Below, piece by piece: positions 1-6,593 of a stretch of DNA of 21,969 nucleotides (position 1 is its first letter; each line of letters begins with the position of its first letter). The position numbers were made by a program, and so were the translations under genes. Origin of the DNA: a virus; the IMG/VR virus record IMGVR_UViG_3300008267_000017, positions 64,001 to 85,969 of that record, one strand, 5' to 3'. The notes under the pieces were generated by a model that worked only from the letters and a program-made list of their open reading frames with translations, had not been told where the DNA came from and ran no database searches.

Positions 1-930
1 GGAAACAAATTCCAATCTGGGTCTGAGACATGGATTACGTCAGATATTGAAGCTTATTGGATAGAACGTGGAGCACAACTACTTTCTATTTCATCATACG
101 GACAGTTTGGTTGTGTAGGAGCTTCTAGAACATCAGACCAAGACTTACACAATCATGGAACCGCAGCAATTGGTGTTGTCGGACTGGCAAACAATGACAG
201 AACAAGTGGGGCAGGCATTGCTTGGGCTGGATACTTTGAAGCAAATCGACAAAGCTCTGTACCCTCTGGTCAAGGAACAACTTTCGGCACTGAGGTTGCT
301 GTAAAAAATAAGGGAAATGATGTAATAAATAATCCTTATAACAAAATGCCCGGAGGTTCAACTATTGGAGATTGGTTTGCTGCTGGCGGTGACGAATCCT
401 ACAACGGCACACCAGCAAACCCATCAACTTGCGCAATACTGATTGGTAAAAACTCGACAACTTGGAATAAAGGTATCGTTTTTGATGCCGTCGGTATCAC
501 GGGAACCGACGGGGTGAATGGAACTGGCGTTGCTATCAGCATGGCTAAAGGACACGTTTTGCAGTGGCAGGTCGCTGGTGGTTTGGAAGGAGCTTCAATA
601 TATAGTGACGTCAATTCAAATTCACAAAGAAGCGGTCTGATTCTCAAAAACAATCAGATTTGGGTAACTGTTGCAGGGCAAATTACTGGCACTATTGAAA
701 AAGGCTCGGGAACAGCTAGCTACCTAAGAATGATAAGTTCAGCAACCGGAGGAGCTGCTCAAATACAAGTATCAAGCACTGATACAAATTCTGATCTATT
801 ACTTGTACCACAAGGAACAGGGACAGTAAGATTTGGTTTTTTCACTAGCAATGCTGATGCAGCGATAAATGGGTATATCGGAATAAAAGATGCAGCAGGA
901 AATTTTAGAAAATTGGCAACTATTGCTTAA
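1..930 (+). CDS. Tail fibre / tail spike protein, C-terminal part (5' end outside window)
   Basis: Frame 1 is open from the first base to TAA at 928-930, giving 309 residues with no start, so the gene begins left of the window. The protein is rich in Gly, Ser, Thr, Asn and Ala, without membrane segments or Cys clusters, as in trimeric phage fibres and spikes. The last 30 residues contain AAINGYIGIKDAAGNFRKLA and end TIA; this GYI-x-I-x-D..G..RKLA-x-IA ending is common at the C-termini of phage tail fibre or spike proteins (family knowledge). The segment around residues 150-260 (ILIGKNS..WNKGIVFDA...) looks like the repetitive beta body of a virion appendage. Likely role: receptor recognition at the tail tip. 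An ATG at 346 lies in the same frame but is internal: the reading before it is equally protein-like and no ribosome site precedes it. Confidence 0.85.
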   Translation, partial: GNKFQSGSETWITSDIEAYWIERGAQLLSISSYGQFGCVGASRTSDQDLHNHGTAAIGVVGLANNDRTSGAGIAWAGYFEANRQSSVPSGQGTTFGTEVAVKNKGNDVINNPYNKMPGGSTIGDWFAAGGDESYNGTPANPSTCAILIGKNSTTWNKGIVFDAVGITGTDGVNGTGVAISMAKGHVLQWQVAGGLEGASIYSDVNSNSQRSGLILKNNQIWVTVAGQITGTIEKGSGTASYLRMISSATGGAAQIQVSSTDTNSDLLLVPQGTGTVRFGFFTSNADAAINGYIGIKDAAGNFRKLATIA

Positions 931-944
931 CTTTAAGGATTATT

Positions 945-1106
945 ATGGAAGATACTAAAGAGGTTAGATATGCTCTACCAATGGATTTATTAGAAATGGT
1001 TGTAGGGTACTTAGGTGAAAGAAAGTATCTTGAGGTTAGACATATTATTGCTCGTATAGAGCAAGAAACGATTAAGATAGACATACCTATTGAAGATGCT
1101 CAGTAG
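945..1106 (+). CDS. Small conserved-type phage protein downstream of tail fibre, 53 aa
   Basis: ATG at 945 follows AAGGAT with good spacing and lies 14 bases after the fibre stop. The 53-residue product (MEDTKEVRYALPMDLLEMVV...) is soluble and predicted helical, with a LPMDLLEMVVGYLGERKY core followed by an amphipathic helix ending near Ile-Glu-Gln-Glu. Small proteins of this style (LP-x-x-L...V..YL..RPY.EV) are often found just after phage tail fibre genes, but their function is not known to me; a fibre-assembly helper or attachment factor is only a guess from position. Confidence 0.65.
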   Translation: MEDTKEVRYALPMDLLEMVVGYLGERKYLEVRHIIARIEQETIKIDIPIEDAQ

Positions 1107-1151
1107 TTAAATAAAGATTTATCGCAGCAACACAACAAAGAAAGGCAACAA

Positions 1152-1250
1152 ATGAATAAATTGAATTTTGTAGAAGATACAGACCCTGATGACGAGACGG
1201 GTTCGGGCGAACCCCCTAAGAAACCCCCAGTTAAACCTGTAGGAGGTTAA
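1152..1250 (+). CDS. Very small acidic/proline-rich ORF, 32 aa
   Basis: ATG at 1152 is preceded by AAAGAAAGG; the frame stops at TAA 1248-1250, two bases before the next start, so the three genes form a tight row. The 32-residue product has an acidic half (VEDTDPDDETGSGE) and a Pro/Lys half (PPKKPPVKPVGG). The last codons also hold the AGGAGG used by the next gene. No homologue is recognised. It could be a real small protein or only a translated leader that couples ribosomes to the membrane-protein gene. Confidence 0.45.
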   Translation: MNKLNFVEDTDPDDETGSGEPPKKPPVKPVGG

Positions 1251-1251
1251 C

Positions 1252-1665
1252 ATGTTAGCAGCTATCAATGAATATTATTGGGGGATATATCCTAGCCTAA
1301 TGATAGCTGCTGCATACCTCAACAGAAATAGTGTGTCAAGCTTGTGGCTAATATTCATTGTCTCAGCTTCACACTACCTCCCTGTCAAAAACATAGAGAA
1401 TTATTACCTATGGTATGCAGTTGTCATATGTACAGAACTTTTGGTAATAACTCTTTCAATGAGGCTAAAGTGCTATGCAAGCTTCGTTGTTGCTGGTGTA
1501 ACGTCTCTATTACTACTCAGTCACATAACCTCACTTCTTGCAAGTAATACAGCATTATATAGTATTATCGCAAAATATTTAGAACACCTTCAGATGCTCT
1601 CATTCATAGTCGCATCACCATTACTTATAGAAAAATTGAAAAGGAAATTACGATGCCTAGTGTAG
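1252..1665 (+). CDS. Polytopic membrane protein of the lysis region, 137 aa
   Basis: The start at 1252 has an ideal AGGAGG site (1241-1246). The 137-residue product has about four hydrophobic stretches: residues ~14-45, ~60-80 (YLWYAVVICTELLVITLSM), ~85-108 (VVAGVTSLLLLSHITSLLA) and ~115-130, with a basic tail KLKRKLR. It overlaps the next gene by 13 bases, which links it to the TM/coiled-coil protein and the endolysin. Position and topology would fit a holin or a pinholin regulator, but the sequence matches no family I recognise. Confidence 0.7.
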   Translation: MLAAINEYYWGIYPSLMIAAAYLNRNSVSSLWLIFIVSASHYLPVKNIENYYLWYAVVICTELLVITLSMRLKCYASFVVAGVTSLLLLSHITSLLASNTALYSIIAKYLEHLQMLSFIVASPLLIEKLKRKLRCLV

Positions 1666-2015
1666 AAATTTGGTTGTGGGTATTATCAGGTATTTTTGCA
1701 GTAGCAGGTACTCTTGTGACAGTTGTGTGGGCATTACTACGAGAAGAGGCTAAAGCTCAAGCAGAGCTTATCAAATCTAAAGCAGATCAGGTTAGGCTGT
1801 CAGATGCTGAAATACGTTGGAAAGAGGATATGCATCGTCTTCGCGAGGACAATGAGAAGATGAGTAACAAGCTTGAAGAGCGTCACTTACGAGAGATAAC
1901 ACAGATGGAGACTAGGCTCACTACCAAAATGGAGAGCTTGGAGCGCACAGTATTGAGTTCAAATCACAGTACAAATGAGTTGATAAAAGAGCTTATCAAG
2001 GAGATGGCTAAATGA
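1653..2015 (+). CDS. One-TM coiled-coil protein next to endolysin (spanin-like or holin-like)
   Basis: 120 residues. An N-terminal membrane segment (about 5-28, WLWVLSGIFAVAGTLVTVVW) is followed by a long, highly charged helix (about 29-118) with heptad-like spacing, as in an anchored coiled coil. This is the topology of inner-membrane spanins (Rz type), but also of several uncharacterised proteins beside M15 endolysins. No separate lipoprotein (outer spanin) with a lipobox was found nearby. The gene overlaps its upstream neighbour by 13 bases and the endolysin start by ATGA (2012-2015), so it is translated with the lysis genes. Role in lysis is inferred from context and topology only. Confidence 0.7.
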   Translation: MPSVEIWLWVLSGIFAVAGTLVTVVWALLREEAKAQAELIKSKADQVRLSDAEIRWKEDMHRLREDNEKMSNKLEERHLREITQMETRLTTKMESLERTVLSSNHSTNELIKELIKEMAK

Positions 2016-2467
2016 CACAATTGTCACCACATTTCACACTAGAAGAACTCACAGCATCCTCTAAAGCCAAAGCTCTCAAAATAGATAACACTCCAACTCC
2101 AGAAATCCTAGAGAACTTAAAAGCTCTAGCACTAGCTCTAGAAATGATTAGAAGTGTGTGTGGTAAGCCTTTGAAGATTTCTAGTGGGTATAGATATCCT
2201 GCTTTAAATAAAGCTGTTGGAGGAAGTTCTACGTCAGCTCACACGCTGGGATTGGCAGCAGACTTTACAGTGACAGGACTAACACCACGACAGATTTGCG
2301 AGAAGATTGTTGCAGCAGGAATTAGAGTAGACCAACTCATACTTGAAAATATTTCACCAAGTAATCCAGATGGTGTATGGGTACATGTGGGATTGAGTAA
2401 AGGTGTTATGAGAAATCAAGTGCTTACAATGAAAGCTGGTAAGTATTATGTTGGGTTAATTAAATAA
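2012..2467 (+). CDS. Endolysin, M15-family L-alanyl-D-glutamate / D-Ala-D-Ala type peptidase
   Basis: A 151-residue zinc peptidase of the Peptidase_M15_3 type, which cuts the peptide stems of peptidoglycan to lyse the host. The N-terminus (SPHFTLEELTASSKA) is typical of the family. Zinc ligands are visible as H77 and D84 in SAHTLGLAADF (75-85) and H125 in WVHV (123-126); E112 in DQLILEN is the likely catalytic acid. The SSGYR motif (57-61) is also present. Full length for a single-domain phage endolysin, with no signal peptide, so it should need a holin for export. It starts inside the previous stop (ATGA) and ends in TAATG shared with the HNH gene. Confidence 0.93.
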   Translation: MTQLSPHFTLEELTASSKAKALKIDNTPTPEILENLKALALALEMIRSVCGKPLKISSGYRYPALNKAVGGSSTSAHTLGLAADFTVTGLTPRQICEKIVAAGIRVDQLILENISPSNPDGVWVHVGLSKGVMRNQVLTMKAGKYYVGLIK

Positions 2468-3090
2468 TGTTGAAATACTGTAGCGTGTGTGGTAATGAGT
2501 TTAATGCAGCTAAAGGTAAAGTGTGTGCTAAGTGCAGATACAACAAAAGAAAACTAGAATTAGCAAACTCTTCTATAGATACTAATAAATTATATCAGTG
2601 TTTAGATTGCAGTCAGTTGAAGACCTATGAGAACTTTTACCCATCTAAAATTAAGTCAAATGGGTTGTCTTCTAGATGTAAACATTGTGAGTCCGTTAAG
2701 TATAAAGAAAGAAAAGACTCAGAAACTTATAAACTACTGCGTAACAAATATCGAGCTAATCGTACTGAAGACCACCGTGAAAAAGCTAGGTTAAAAGTTA
2801 GGGATTGGAAGAGTAAGAATAAGTTCAAAGTTTTGGCTCAATGTGCTAGACGAAGAGCTAGTAAGTTGAGAGCTACTCCTAGTTGGGCAGATAACTCAAA
2901 GATAGTAGAGATATATAAGCGTTCGCAAGAATTGACAATCAGCACAGGAATTATTCATCACGTAGATCACATAGTACCTTTGATATCTGAATTGGTTTGT
3001 GGGCTGCATTGTGAAAACAATCTGAGAGTTATTGTAGGAAAAGAGAACTTATCAAAAGGTAATCGTTATTGGGACGACATGCCAGATTAA
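2467..3090 (+). CDS. Free-standing HNH endonuclease with zinc-finger N-terminus
   Basis: 207 residues. Three or four Cys pairs in the first third (C5/C8, C20/C23, C45/C48, C71/C74) indicate zinc-binding DNA-recognition modules; a basic middle part (90-135) follows. The nuclease core is HHVDHIVPL (164-172) followed by LHCENNLRVI (180-189) and N194 in KENLSKGNRYW, a regular HNH layout. It starts on the last base of the endolysin stop codon (TAATG) and stands alone between lysis genes, the usual position of a phage homing endonuclease. It probably cuts phage DNA lacking the gene and so spreads itself; target unknown. Confidence 0.88.
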   Translation: MLKYCSVCGNEFNAAKGKVCAKCRYNKRKLELANSSIDTNKLYQCLDCSQLKTYENFYPSKIKSNGLSSRCKHCESVKYKERKDSETYKLLRNKYRANRTEDHREKARLKVRDWKSKNKFKVLAQCARRRASKLRATPSWADNSKIVEIYKRSQELTISTGIIHHVDHIVPLISELVCGLHCENNLRVIVGKENLSKGNRYWDDMPD

Positions 3091-3105
3091 TTTAAAGGAA
3101 AGATT

Positions 3106-3471
3106 ATGTTACAGAAATTAACAAGTATATTTAACTTGTTCCGTAAAGGACAGGAGGTGGCTAATGTAGAAGCTTGGAAAGCTGGGCAAATATCAGCCAA
3201 CGTATTAGCAGGTGTATTTTTAGCAGGAGTTCAAGTTGCAAAAGCATTCGACTATCAAATCCCTATGGATGAAGCTACTGCAAATAACATTGCTATTGGT
3301 GTTGTCGCAGCCGTTAACTTCGTCATCACAGCTATTACCTCGAAACGAGCAGGTGTATTACCAGCCAAACCAACAGGTGAAGCTCTACCAGAATTGGCAG
3401 AAGCCAGTGCAATCTCAGCACCAAAAGAATTGGCTCCTATTGAAGAACGTGTCATCAACTTCGACAAGTAA
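3106..3471 (+). CDS. Two-TM holin-like membrane protein, 121 aa
   Basis: The start at 3106 follows AAAGGAAAG. After an amphipathic N-terminus (MLQKLTSIFNLFRKGQEVAN) come two hydrophobic segments: about 29-47 (ANVLAGVFLAGVQVAKAF) and about 62-80 (IAIGVVAAVNFVITAIT), joined by a short acidic loop, then a basic step (SKRAG) and a Pro/Ala/Glu-rich tail of 40 residues. Two TM helices with a charged tail beside an endolysin fits a class II-like holin; similar phage proteins have been called holins, but this is not proven by any motif. It is the best holin candidate together with the polytopic protein at 1252. Confidence 0.65.
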   Translation: MLQKLTSIFNLFRKGQEVANVEAWKAGQISANVLAGVFLAGVQVAKAFDYQIPMDEATANNIAIGVVAAVNFVITAITSKRAGVLPAKPTGEALPELAEASAISAPKELAPIEERVINFDK

Positions 3472-3523
3472 TTGTCAATATAAAATAATACCCCTTGTCT
3501 CGTATAAACCTTTTGTAGAGGCT

Positions 3524-3619
3524 ATGCAAGAACAAGGGGAAATTAATAAAGAAAATGCTTTGAATATTCTGACTAATTCGTTTGAGGGAGTTAGATTCAC
3601 AATACATTGCAGATTCTAA
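3524..3619 (+). CDS. Possible small protein, 31 aa, last gene of the late block
   Basis: ATG at 3524 follows TAGAGG by two or three bases, an unusually short spacing. The product MQEQGEINKENALNILTNSF... reads like a small helical protein, and the upstream in-frame codons are also protein-like, so a longer unit with a non-ATG start is possible. It ends just before the terminator hairpins. No family recognised. Confidence 0.35.
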   Translation: MQEQGEINKENALNILTNSFEGVRFTIHCRF

Positions 3620-3627
3620 TATGGTTT

Positions 3628-3643
3628 TAGTCTTGAGAGACTA
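3628..3643 (+). other. Small perfect hairpin upstream of the terminator
   Basis: TAGTCT-TGAG-AGACTA forms a six-pair stem with a four-base loop, two bases before the main terminator stem. It has no U tract of its own and may help protect or process the 3' end of the late transcript. Confidence 0.45.
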
Positions 3644-3645
3644 TT

Positions 3646-3678
3646 GAGAGCGTCCTTCGCAGGATAGCTCTCTTTTTT
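3646..3678 (+). terminator. Rho-independent terminator of the late (+ strand) block
   Basis: GAGAGC (3646-3651) pairs with GCTCTC (3667-3672), and an inner TCCT/AGGA pairing closes a TCGC loop. Six T's follow (3673-3678). It lies between converging gene sets, six bases before the stop codon of the first - strand gene. The opposite strand has no U tract after the hairpin, so it should act mainly on + strand transcripts. Confidence 0.85.
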
Positions 3679-3683
3679 ATTGG

Positions 3684-3827
3684 CTATTCGTTTACAGCTA
3701 GTTCACGTTCAGCATCAGATAATGGAGCAGTATTTGTTAGTGCTTTAATAGCCACTTCCATACCAACATCTTCCACAGCCTTGCTTAGTGCATCACGAAT
3801 AACTTCTTTTGTAATTGACTCAAACAT
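3684..3827 (-). CDS. Small protein, 47 aa, last gene of the - strand block
   Basis: ATG (3827-3825) begins one base after the preceding gene's stop; a weak AAGAAAG precedes it, so translation is probably coupled. The 47-residue product MFESITKEVIRDALSKAVED... is acidic and predicted helical, with an ALTNTAPLSDAERELAV C-terminus. Uncharacterised. Its stop lies immediately beside the late terminator, marking the point of convergence. Confidence 0.6.
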   Translation of the reverse strand: MFESITKEVIRDALSKAVEDVGMEVAIKALTNTAPLSDAERELAVNE

Positions 3828-3828
3828 A

Positions 3829-4083
3829 TTAAGCTTTCTTGAACGTACCGACAGAGTTGAACAACTTCACAGCTAAGTTGATAGTCTTGTCCAACGCATT
3901 AACATAATCCTTCTCAGATACTTCTGTCCCAATATCTGCTGTGGTTGTCAATAGCTCTCGCACAAATTGGAACTTAGCAGCCCCTTGACCACTTTGAGGG
4001 ATAGCTTCCTCTGCAGCCTTGACAGCTTGGATTACGAGGGGGAGTAGTTGTACTACTAATTTTAAAATTGTAACGAAATTCAT
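3829..4083 (-). CDS. Small protein with hydrophobic N-terminal helix, 84 aa
   Basis: Good AAGGAG site. Residues 3-23 (FVTILKLVVQLLPLVIQAVK) form a hydrophobic or amphipathic helix; the rest (QSGQGAAKFQFVRELL...) is helical and polar, ending in LFNSVGTFKKA. Proteins with an opening 'L..V..LLP.VIQ....AEE.IP..G.GA.K...V' are common small proteins in phages, but I know no assigned function. It may sit on the membrane. First pair of a compact row with the genes on either side. Confidence 0.75.
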   Translation of the reverse strand: MNFVTILKLVVQLLPLVIQAVKAAEEAIPQSGQGAAKFQFVRELLTTTADIGTEVSEKDYVNALDKTINLAVKLFNSVGTFKKA

Positions 4084-4094
4084 TTTGATTCTCC

Positions 4095-4304
4095 TTAATT
4101 AAATAAACCTAAAAGTGCTCCGAGAGGAAACACTAACACACCGACAATTTTAAATACAAACTTGGCTGTCAGCCCACCATCATACATCTGAGTGATTTGG
4201 TAGATGTTCATACACCAACCTACAATAACTGTAATCCACAAACCAATAACAGTTAGAGCTAACACTAGCGGCATATCCCCATAGCTATCTTTCTTGTATG
4301 ACAT
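4095..4304 (-). CDS. Small two-TM membrane protein, 69 aa
   Basis: AAGGAG precedes the ATG. Two membrane segments are clear: about 11-32 (MPLVLALTVIGLWITVIVGW) and about 48-67 (FKIVGVLVFPLGALLGLFN). The 'GV.VFPLG...G' C-terminal helix is a pattern seen in many small phage membrane proteins expressed early. Superinfection exclusion is one role known for such proteins in other phages, but nothing here identifies it. Confidence 0.75.
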   Translation of the reverse strand: MSYKKDSYGDMPLVLALTVIGLWITVIVGWCMNIYQITQMYDGGLTAKFVFKIVGVLVFPLGALLGLFN

Positions 4305-4313
4305 AATTTCTCC

Positions 4314-4676
4314 TTAGTTAAATTGTTTGTCTAGGAAAGCGAAAGCATTTCCCTTCTCTTTTACAGCTTGCACAGCCTCATCATTCTTGATAGCAGCCTT
4401 GACATAAGCCTTTGTTACAGCAGGTTTAAAGCTGAAACCTTTAGACACAGTTTTAGCAGCCTTGCCAAACTCCTTAGACAGCTCTTTAATTTCATTTGTC
4501 AGAGCAAAGATTTCTGTGTCAGCAGCAATGACAGCTTTGCGACGTTCTTGCAACTCTTTAATCTCTGCGTCAATAGATTGTACAGCTTCTAATTGTGCAA
4601 TGTAGTCTTTTACAAGTTCTTGCTTCTTGTTAATCTCTACTGCACGTTGTTTCAAATCATCAAATACGTTACTCAT
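4314..4676 (-). CDS. Coiled-coil protein, 120 aa
   Basis: TTAGGAG precedes the ATG. The product is almost wholly helical and charged (residues ~5-75, DLKQRAVEINKKQELVKDYI and on), and ends in a more mixed C-terminus (SKGFSFKPAVTKAYVKAAIK, then NAFAFLDKQFN). No Cys and no motif. It is next to another coiled-coil gene (4688), so the two may form a hetero-oligomer; this is inference only. Confidence 0.7.
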   Translation of the reverse strand: MSNVFDDLKQRAVEINKKQELVKDYIAQLEAVQSIDAEIKELQERRKAVIAADTEIFALTNEIKELSKEFGKAAKTVSKGFSFKPAVTKAYVKAAIKNDEAVQAVKEKGNAFAFLDKQFN

Positions 4677-4687
4677 TATTTATTCTC

Positions 4688-4972
4688 CTAACGCAAAGCT
4701 AAATATGAAGCAAACCGTGTCATCAAGTCATGCTCAATCACTTTCCAAGTTTGTTCAGGGTCTGGTACAGTTTTACGAGCTAATGCATTTGGTAAGACAT
4801 CTAACAAACTGTGAATGCTCTCTGCTTCATCTTCAGCCTTCTCAGCACGTTTATGATAATACTCCTTGTTTGACTTCGCAGACTCAAGTTCCTTGTTAGC
4901 TTTCTCCAACTGTTCTTTCAACTCTTTAACATCCTTACGAAGTGATGTGAGTGTTTCCTTTTTAATTACCAT
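4688..4972 (-). CDS. Coiled-coil protein, 94 aa
   Basis: GGAGAAG precedes the ATG, which shares TAATG with the upstream gene. Residues 1-60 form a continuous charged helix (LRKDVKELKEQLEKANKELE), followed by a short C-terminal part (LDVLPNALARKTVPDPEQTW). Function unknown. The repeated E/K/L heptads suggest dimerisation. Confidence 0.7.
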   Translation of the reverse strand: MVIKKETLTSLRKDVKELKEQLEKANKELESAKSNKEYYHKRAEKAEDEAESIHSLLDVLPNALARKTVPDPEQTWKVIEHDLMTRFASYLALR

Positions 4973-5151
4973 TATTTCTTCTCCTTAAATTGTTCATTAC
5001 ACGTTAAACATTTACTCTCAGTGGTGACTATGTTCCTATCAGGATTTGTATTAACTCCTTCACTATTGTAGATAGGAGGATAATATGCGCATGTCATTGT
5101 CTGAGCTACTGGTATTATACGACACTTATCTGGTGTTTGACAAGTATTCAT
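4972..5151 (-). CDS. Small cysteine-rich protein, 59 aa
   Basis: ATG (5151-5149) overlaps the stop of the upstream gene (ATGA) and TAA (4974-4972) overlaps the next ATG. The 59-residue protein contains C4, C10, C21 and a C-terminal CLTC pair (48-51) in KCLTCNEQFKEKK, which looks like half a zinc ribbon; PPIYNS in the middle is polar. The fit with both neighbours by stop/start overlap is strong evidence that it is real. Function unknown. Confidence 0.7.
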   Translation of the reverse strand: MNTCQTPDKCRIIPVAQTMTCAYYPPIYNSEGVNTNPDRNIVTTESKCLTCNEQFKEKK

Positions 5152-5348
5152 TTCTTCAAATCTTCAATAACAGACAAGAAATATGGTGTAGCATCTGCAC
5201 CATAATCTTCCTCATCTTCAAACAACAAACGATAGGCTTCATTCATAAACTCATCAGGGGCTTCACGATAACGTCTATCCCATTCTGTAAATGCTGCTTG
5301 GATTTCTCCTACAGTTAATGTCAATACTGTGTCCTTTGTAATTTTCAT
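5148..5348 (-). CDS. Small acidic protein, 66 aa
   Basis: A strong AAGGAGG site precedes the ATG. The product (MKITKDTVLTLTVGEIQAAF...) starts with a beta-like segment, then a helix with TEWDRRYREAPDEFM, and a very acidic C-terminal half (FEDEEDYGAD). Small acidic early phage proteins often act by binding host enzymes, but no target is indicated. Shares ATGA junctions with both neighbours. Confidence 0.75.
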   Translation of the reverse strand: MKITKDTVLTLTVGEIQAAFTEWDRRYREAPDEFMNEAYRLLFEDEEDYGADATPYFLSVIEDLKK

Positions 5349-5527
5349 AATTCCTCCTTCTTAAACGTTTCATTCATACGACTCAGATAAACTGAATAGC
5401 CCTCTTCAAAACTCTTCAACAACTCCTTGATCGCATACTTGTAGAATATGAACGCGCAATACCCCATTGTACTTACTACAAGGAGTCCTCCTACTACACT
5501 TGCAAATACCAACTCAATAAAACTCAT
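5345..5527 (-). CDS. Single-TM small membrane protein, 60 aa
   Basis: I chose ATG 5527 (MSFIELVFAS...) because TAGGA/GGGGAG lies just upstream and the start is two bases after the previous stop; a longer frame to 5566 would overlap the upstream gene by 37 bases and has no ribosome site. One membrane helix covers about residues 5-31 (ELVFASVVGGLLVVSTMGYC), followed by a polar amphipathic tail (YAIKELLKSFEEGYS). Function unknown. Confidence 0.7.
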   Translation of the reverse strand: MSFIELVFASVVGGLLVVSTMGYCAFIFYKYAIKELLKSFEEGYSVYLSRMNETFKKEEL

Positions 5528-5529
5528 TC

Positions 5530-5754
5530 CTAGCTCCCCAAATTTTGTATTGTGATATATCCCCAACCTGCTAAACCTGCTTCGATAATGTCAGCAGCTT
5601 CTTCATCTTCTTCCTTTACATCATTCCAAATCCAGTCAAGTTCTTTAAGTACAATGTCTTTGATTTCCTCTTCAGGCATAGAATCTGGTACAGCAAACAC
5701 TTCCTCATTACTGTTACCTCCAAACTGGCCATTCATGTCATACTCACACCACAC
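5530..5754 (-). CDS. Small acidic protein with disturbed start (in-frame TGA at codon 2 of the best start)
   Basis: The open frame from GTG 5754 gives 74 residues: VWCEYDMNGQFGGNSNEEVF, then an acidic helix (MPEEEIKDIVLKELDWIWND) and GWGYITIQNLGS. The natural start by ribosome site is ATG 5769-5767, seven bases after AGGAGG, but its second codon (5766-5764) is TGA. The following codons TAC ATT AAA read YIK and continue smoothly into VWCEYD, as if the original protein were M-x-YIKVWCEYD. Translation may now start at GTG 5754 or ATG 5736, both without a good site. Small proteins with an 'FGGN.NEEVF.V' segment occur in other phages; function unknown. Confidence 0.65.
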   Translation of the reverse strand: MWCEYDMNGQFGGNSNEEVFAVPDSMPEEEIKDIVLKELDWIWNDVKEEDEEAADIIEAGLAGWGYITIQNLGS

Positions 5755-5784
5755 TTTAATGTATCACATCACTCATCCTCCTTA

Positions 5785-6171
5785 TCACCAATCAATATTA
5801 ATAACGTACTCTCCAGCTTCTAACAATCCACGATTGTATAGGTCATTAGCTACCATGTCAACACTAGGGTAGAAATTACGATGCCACCATAATGAGGTAT
5901 ATCCGAGATAATCTGGATCACCATACCACTCTTTAGGGTCACGAGACTGCCAAGCGAAGAAGCTAACTCCCATTTCTTCACCATTAATTATTTCTGGTAC
6001 AGTTGTGTTCTCGTAATCAAAAGGGTTCTTGCAAGGTACAGTCAACTTATGAATACCACGATCTTTACAATCGTCTTGCTGTTGAAAGCTGTAAGGTACT
6101 TTGTAGGTATCTTGGACAAGTTTATCCCAATCCCTGACTTCAACAAACTTCTTAGTTTTACTCTTCAACAT
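5785..6171 (-). CDS. Conserved phage protein of unknown function, 128 aa
   Basis: AAGGAGG plus five bases precedes the ATG. The protein opens KFVEVRDWDKLVQDTYKVPY, continues SFQQQDDCKDRG, has a middle block VPEIINGEEMGVSFFAWQSR, then LWWHRNFYPSVDMVANDLYN and ends AGEYVINIDW. I recognise this ordered set of blocks as a family of phage hypothetical proteins found near early genes; no activity is known to me. Soluble, no Cys motif (two isolated Cys). It shares TAATG with its upstream neighbour. Confidence 0.8.
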   Translation of the reverse strand: MLKSKTKKFVEVRDWDKLVQDTYKVPYSFQQQDDCKDRGIHKLTVPCKNPFDYENTTVPEIINGEEMGVSFFAWQSRDPKEWYGDPDYLGYTSLWWHRNFYPSVDMVANDLYNRGLLEAGEYVINIDW

Positions 6172-6581
6172 TATTCCTCCTTCTTAACATATTTACGATA
6201 CGTATTCTTTATGAATACCACCACCCTCTTCACAACTTCCAACCTCTTCAACTCTGATATAGGCATCACAATCTTGGCATGATCGCTACTCTCAGGTGAT
6301 ATTAGAAAATACTTCCCACAGTGAGAGACTTCTGCCACAAACTTGGTGTAATACTTTCCACTACCAATTCTATTGTTCTTACTCTTAGCACGTCTCTCAT
6401 TAAGCACTTTGAATTTAAACTTATGTGGGAAATGAGGATTATCAGCCATCTCAAGAATTAACGACTCTAAGGAGTCGTATTCTGAATCAAATACTTTAGC
6501 AATACGTTCTCGTGCAAGCCTGTGAGATTCTTTCAGTCTTTCCTTGTATTCAGGTTGTTGCCATAGTTCTTTGAGACTCAC
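6171..6581 (-). CDS. Basic phage protein of unknown function, 136 aa
   Basis: The start is GTG 6581, five bases after GGGAGGT; no ATG fits better. The first 60 residues are charged helix (ELWQQPEYKERLKESHRLAR), the middle is basic (LNERRAKSKNNRIGSGKYYT) and the end is Lys-rich (FIKNTYRKYVKKEE). The basic composition would allow nucleic-acid binding, but no fold is recognised. Confidence 0.75.
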   Translation of the reverse strand: MSLKELWQQPEYKERLKESHRLARERIAKVFDSEYDSLESLILEMADNPHFPHKFKFKVLNERRAKSKNNRIGSGKYYTKFVAEVSHCGKYFLISPESSDHAKIVMPISELKRLEVVKRVVVFIKNTYRKYVKKEE

Positions 6582-6593
6582 AATTACCTCCCA

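Noticed and set aside
125-653. Two - strand open frames (125-361 and 399-653) opposite the tail fibre gene
   Set aside because: They are antisense to a clear coding frame, have no ribosome sites and give low-complexity or unnatural protein sequences.
1344-1547. A + strand 67-residue frame inside the polytopic membrane protein gene, considered as an embedded outer spanin
   Set aside because: It has no lipobox or signal peptide, no ribosome site, and odd composition (many Cys and Gln); it is a shadow frame.
3236-3523. A longer + strand frame that joins the 3524 ORF to an alternate frame of the holin-like gene
   Set aside because: Most of it overlaps the holin-like gene out of frame with poor composition. 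Only the last 31 codons, after that gene's end, are kept as a low-confidence gene.
3646-3678. The late terminator acting in both directions
   Set aside because: On the - strand no U run follows the stem, and the last - strand gene ends right beside it; only the + strand use is supported.
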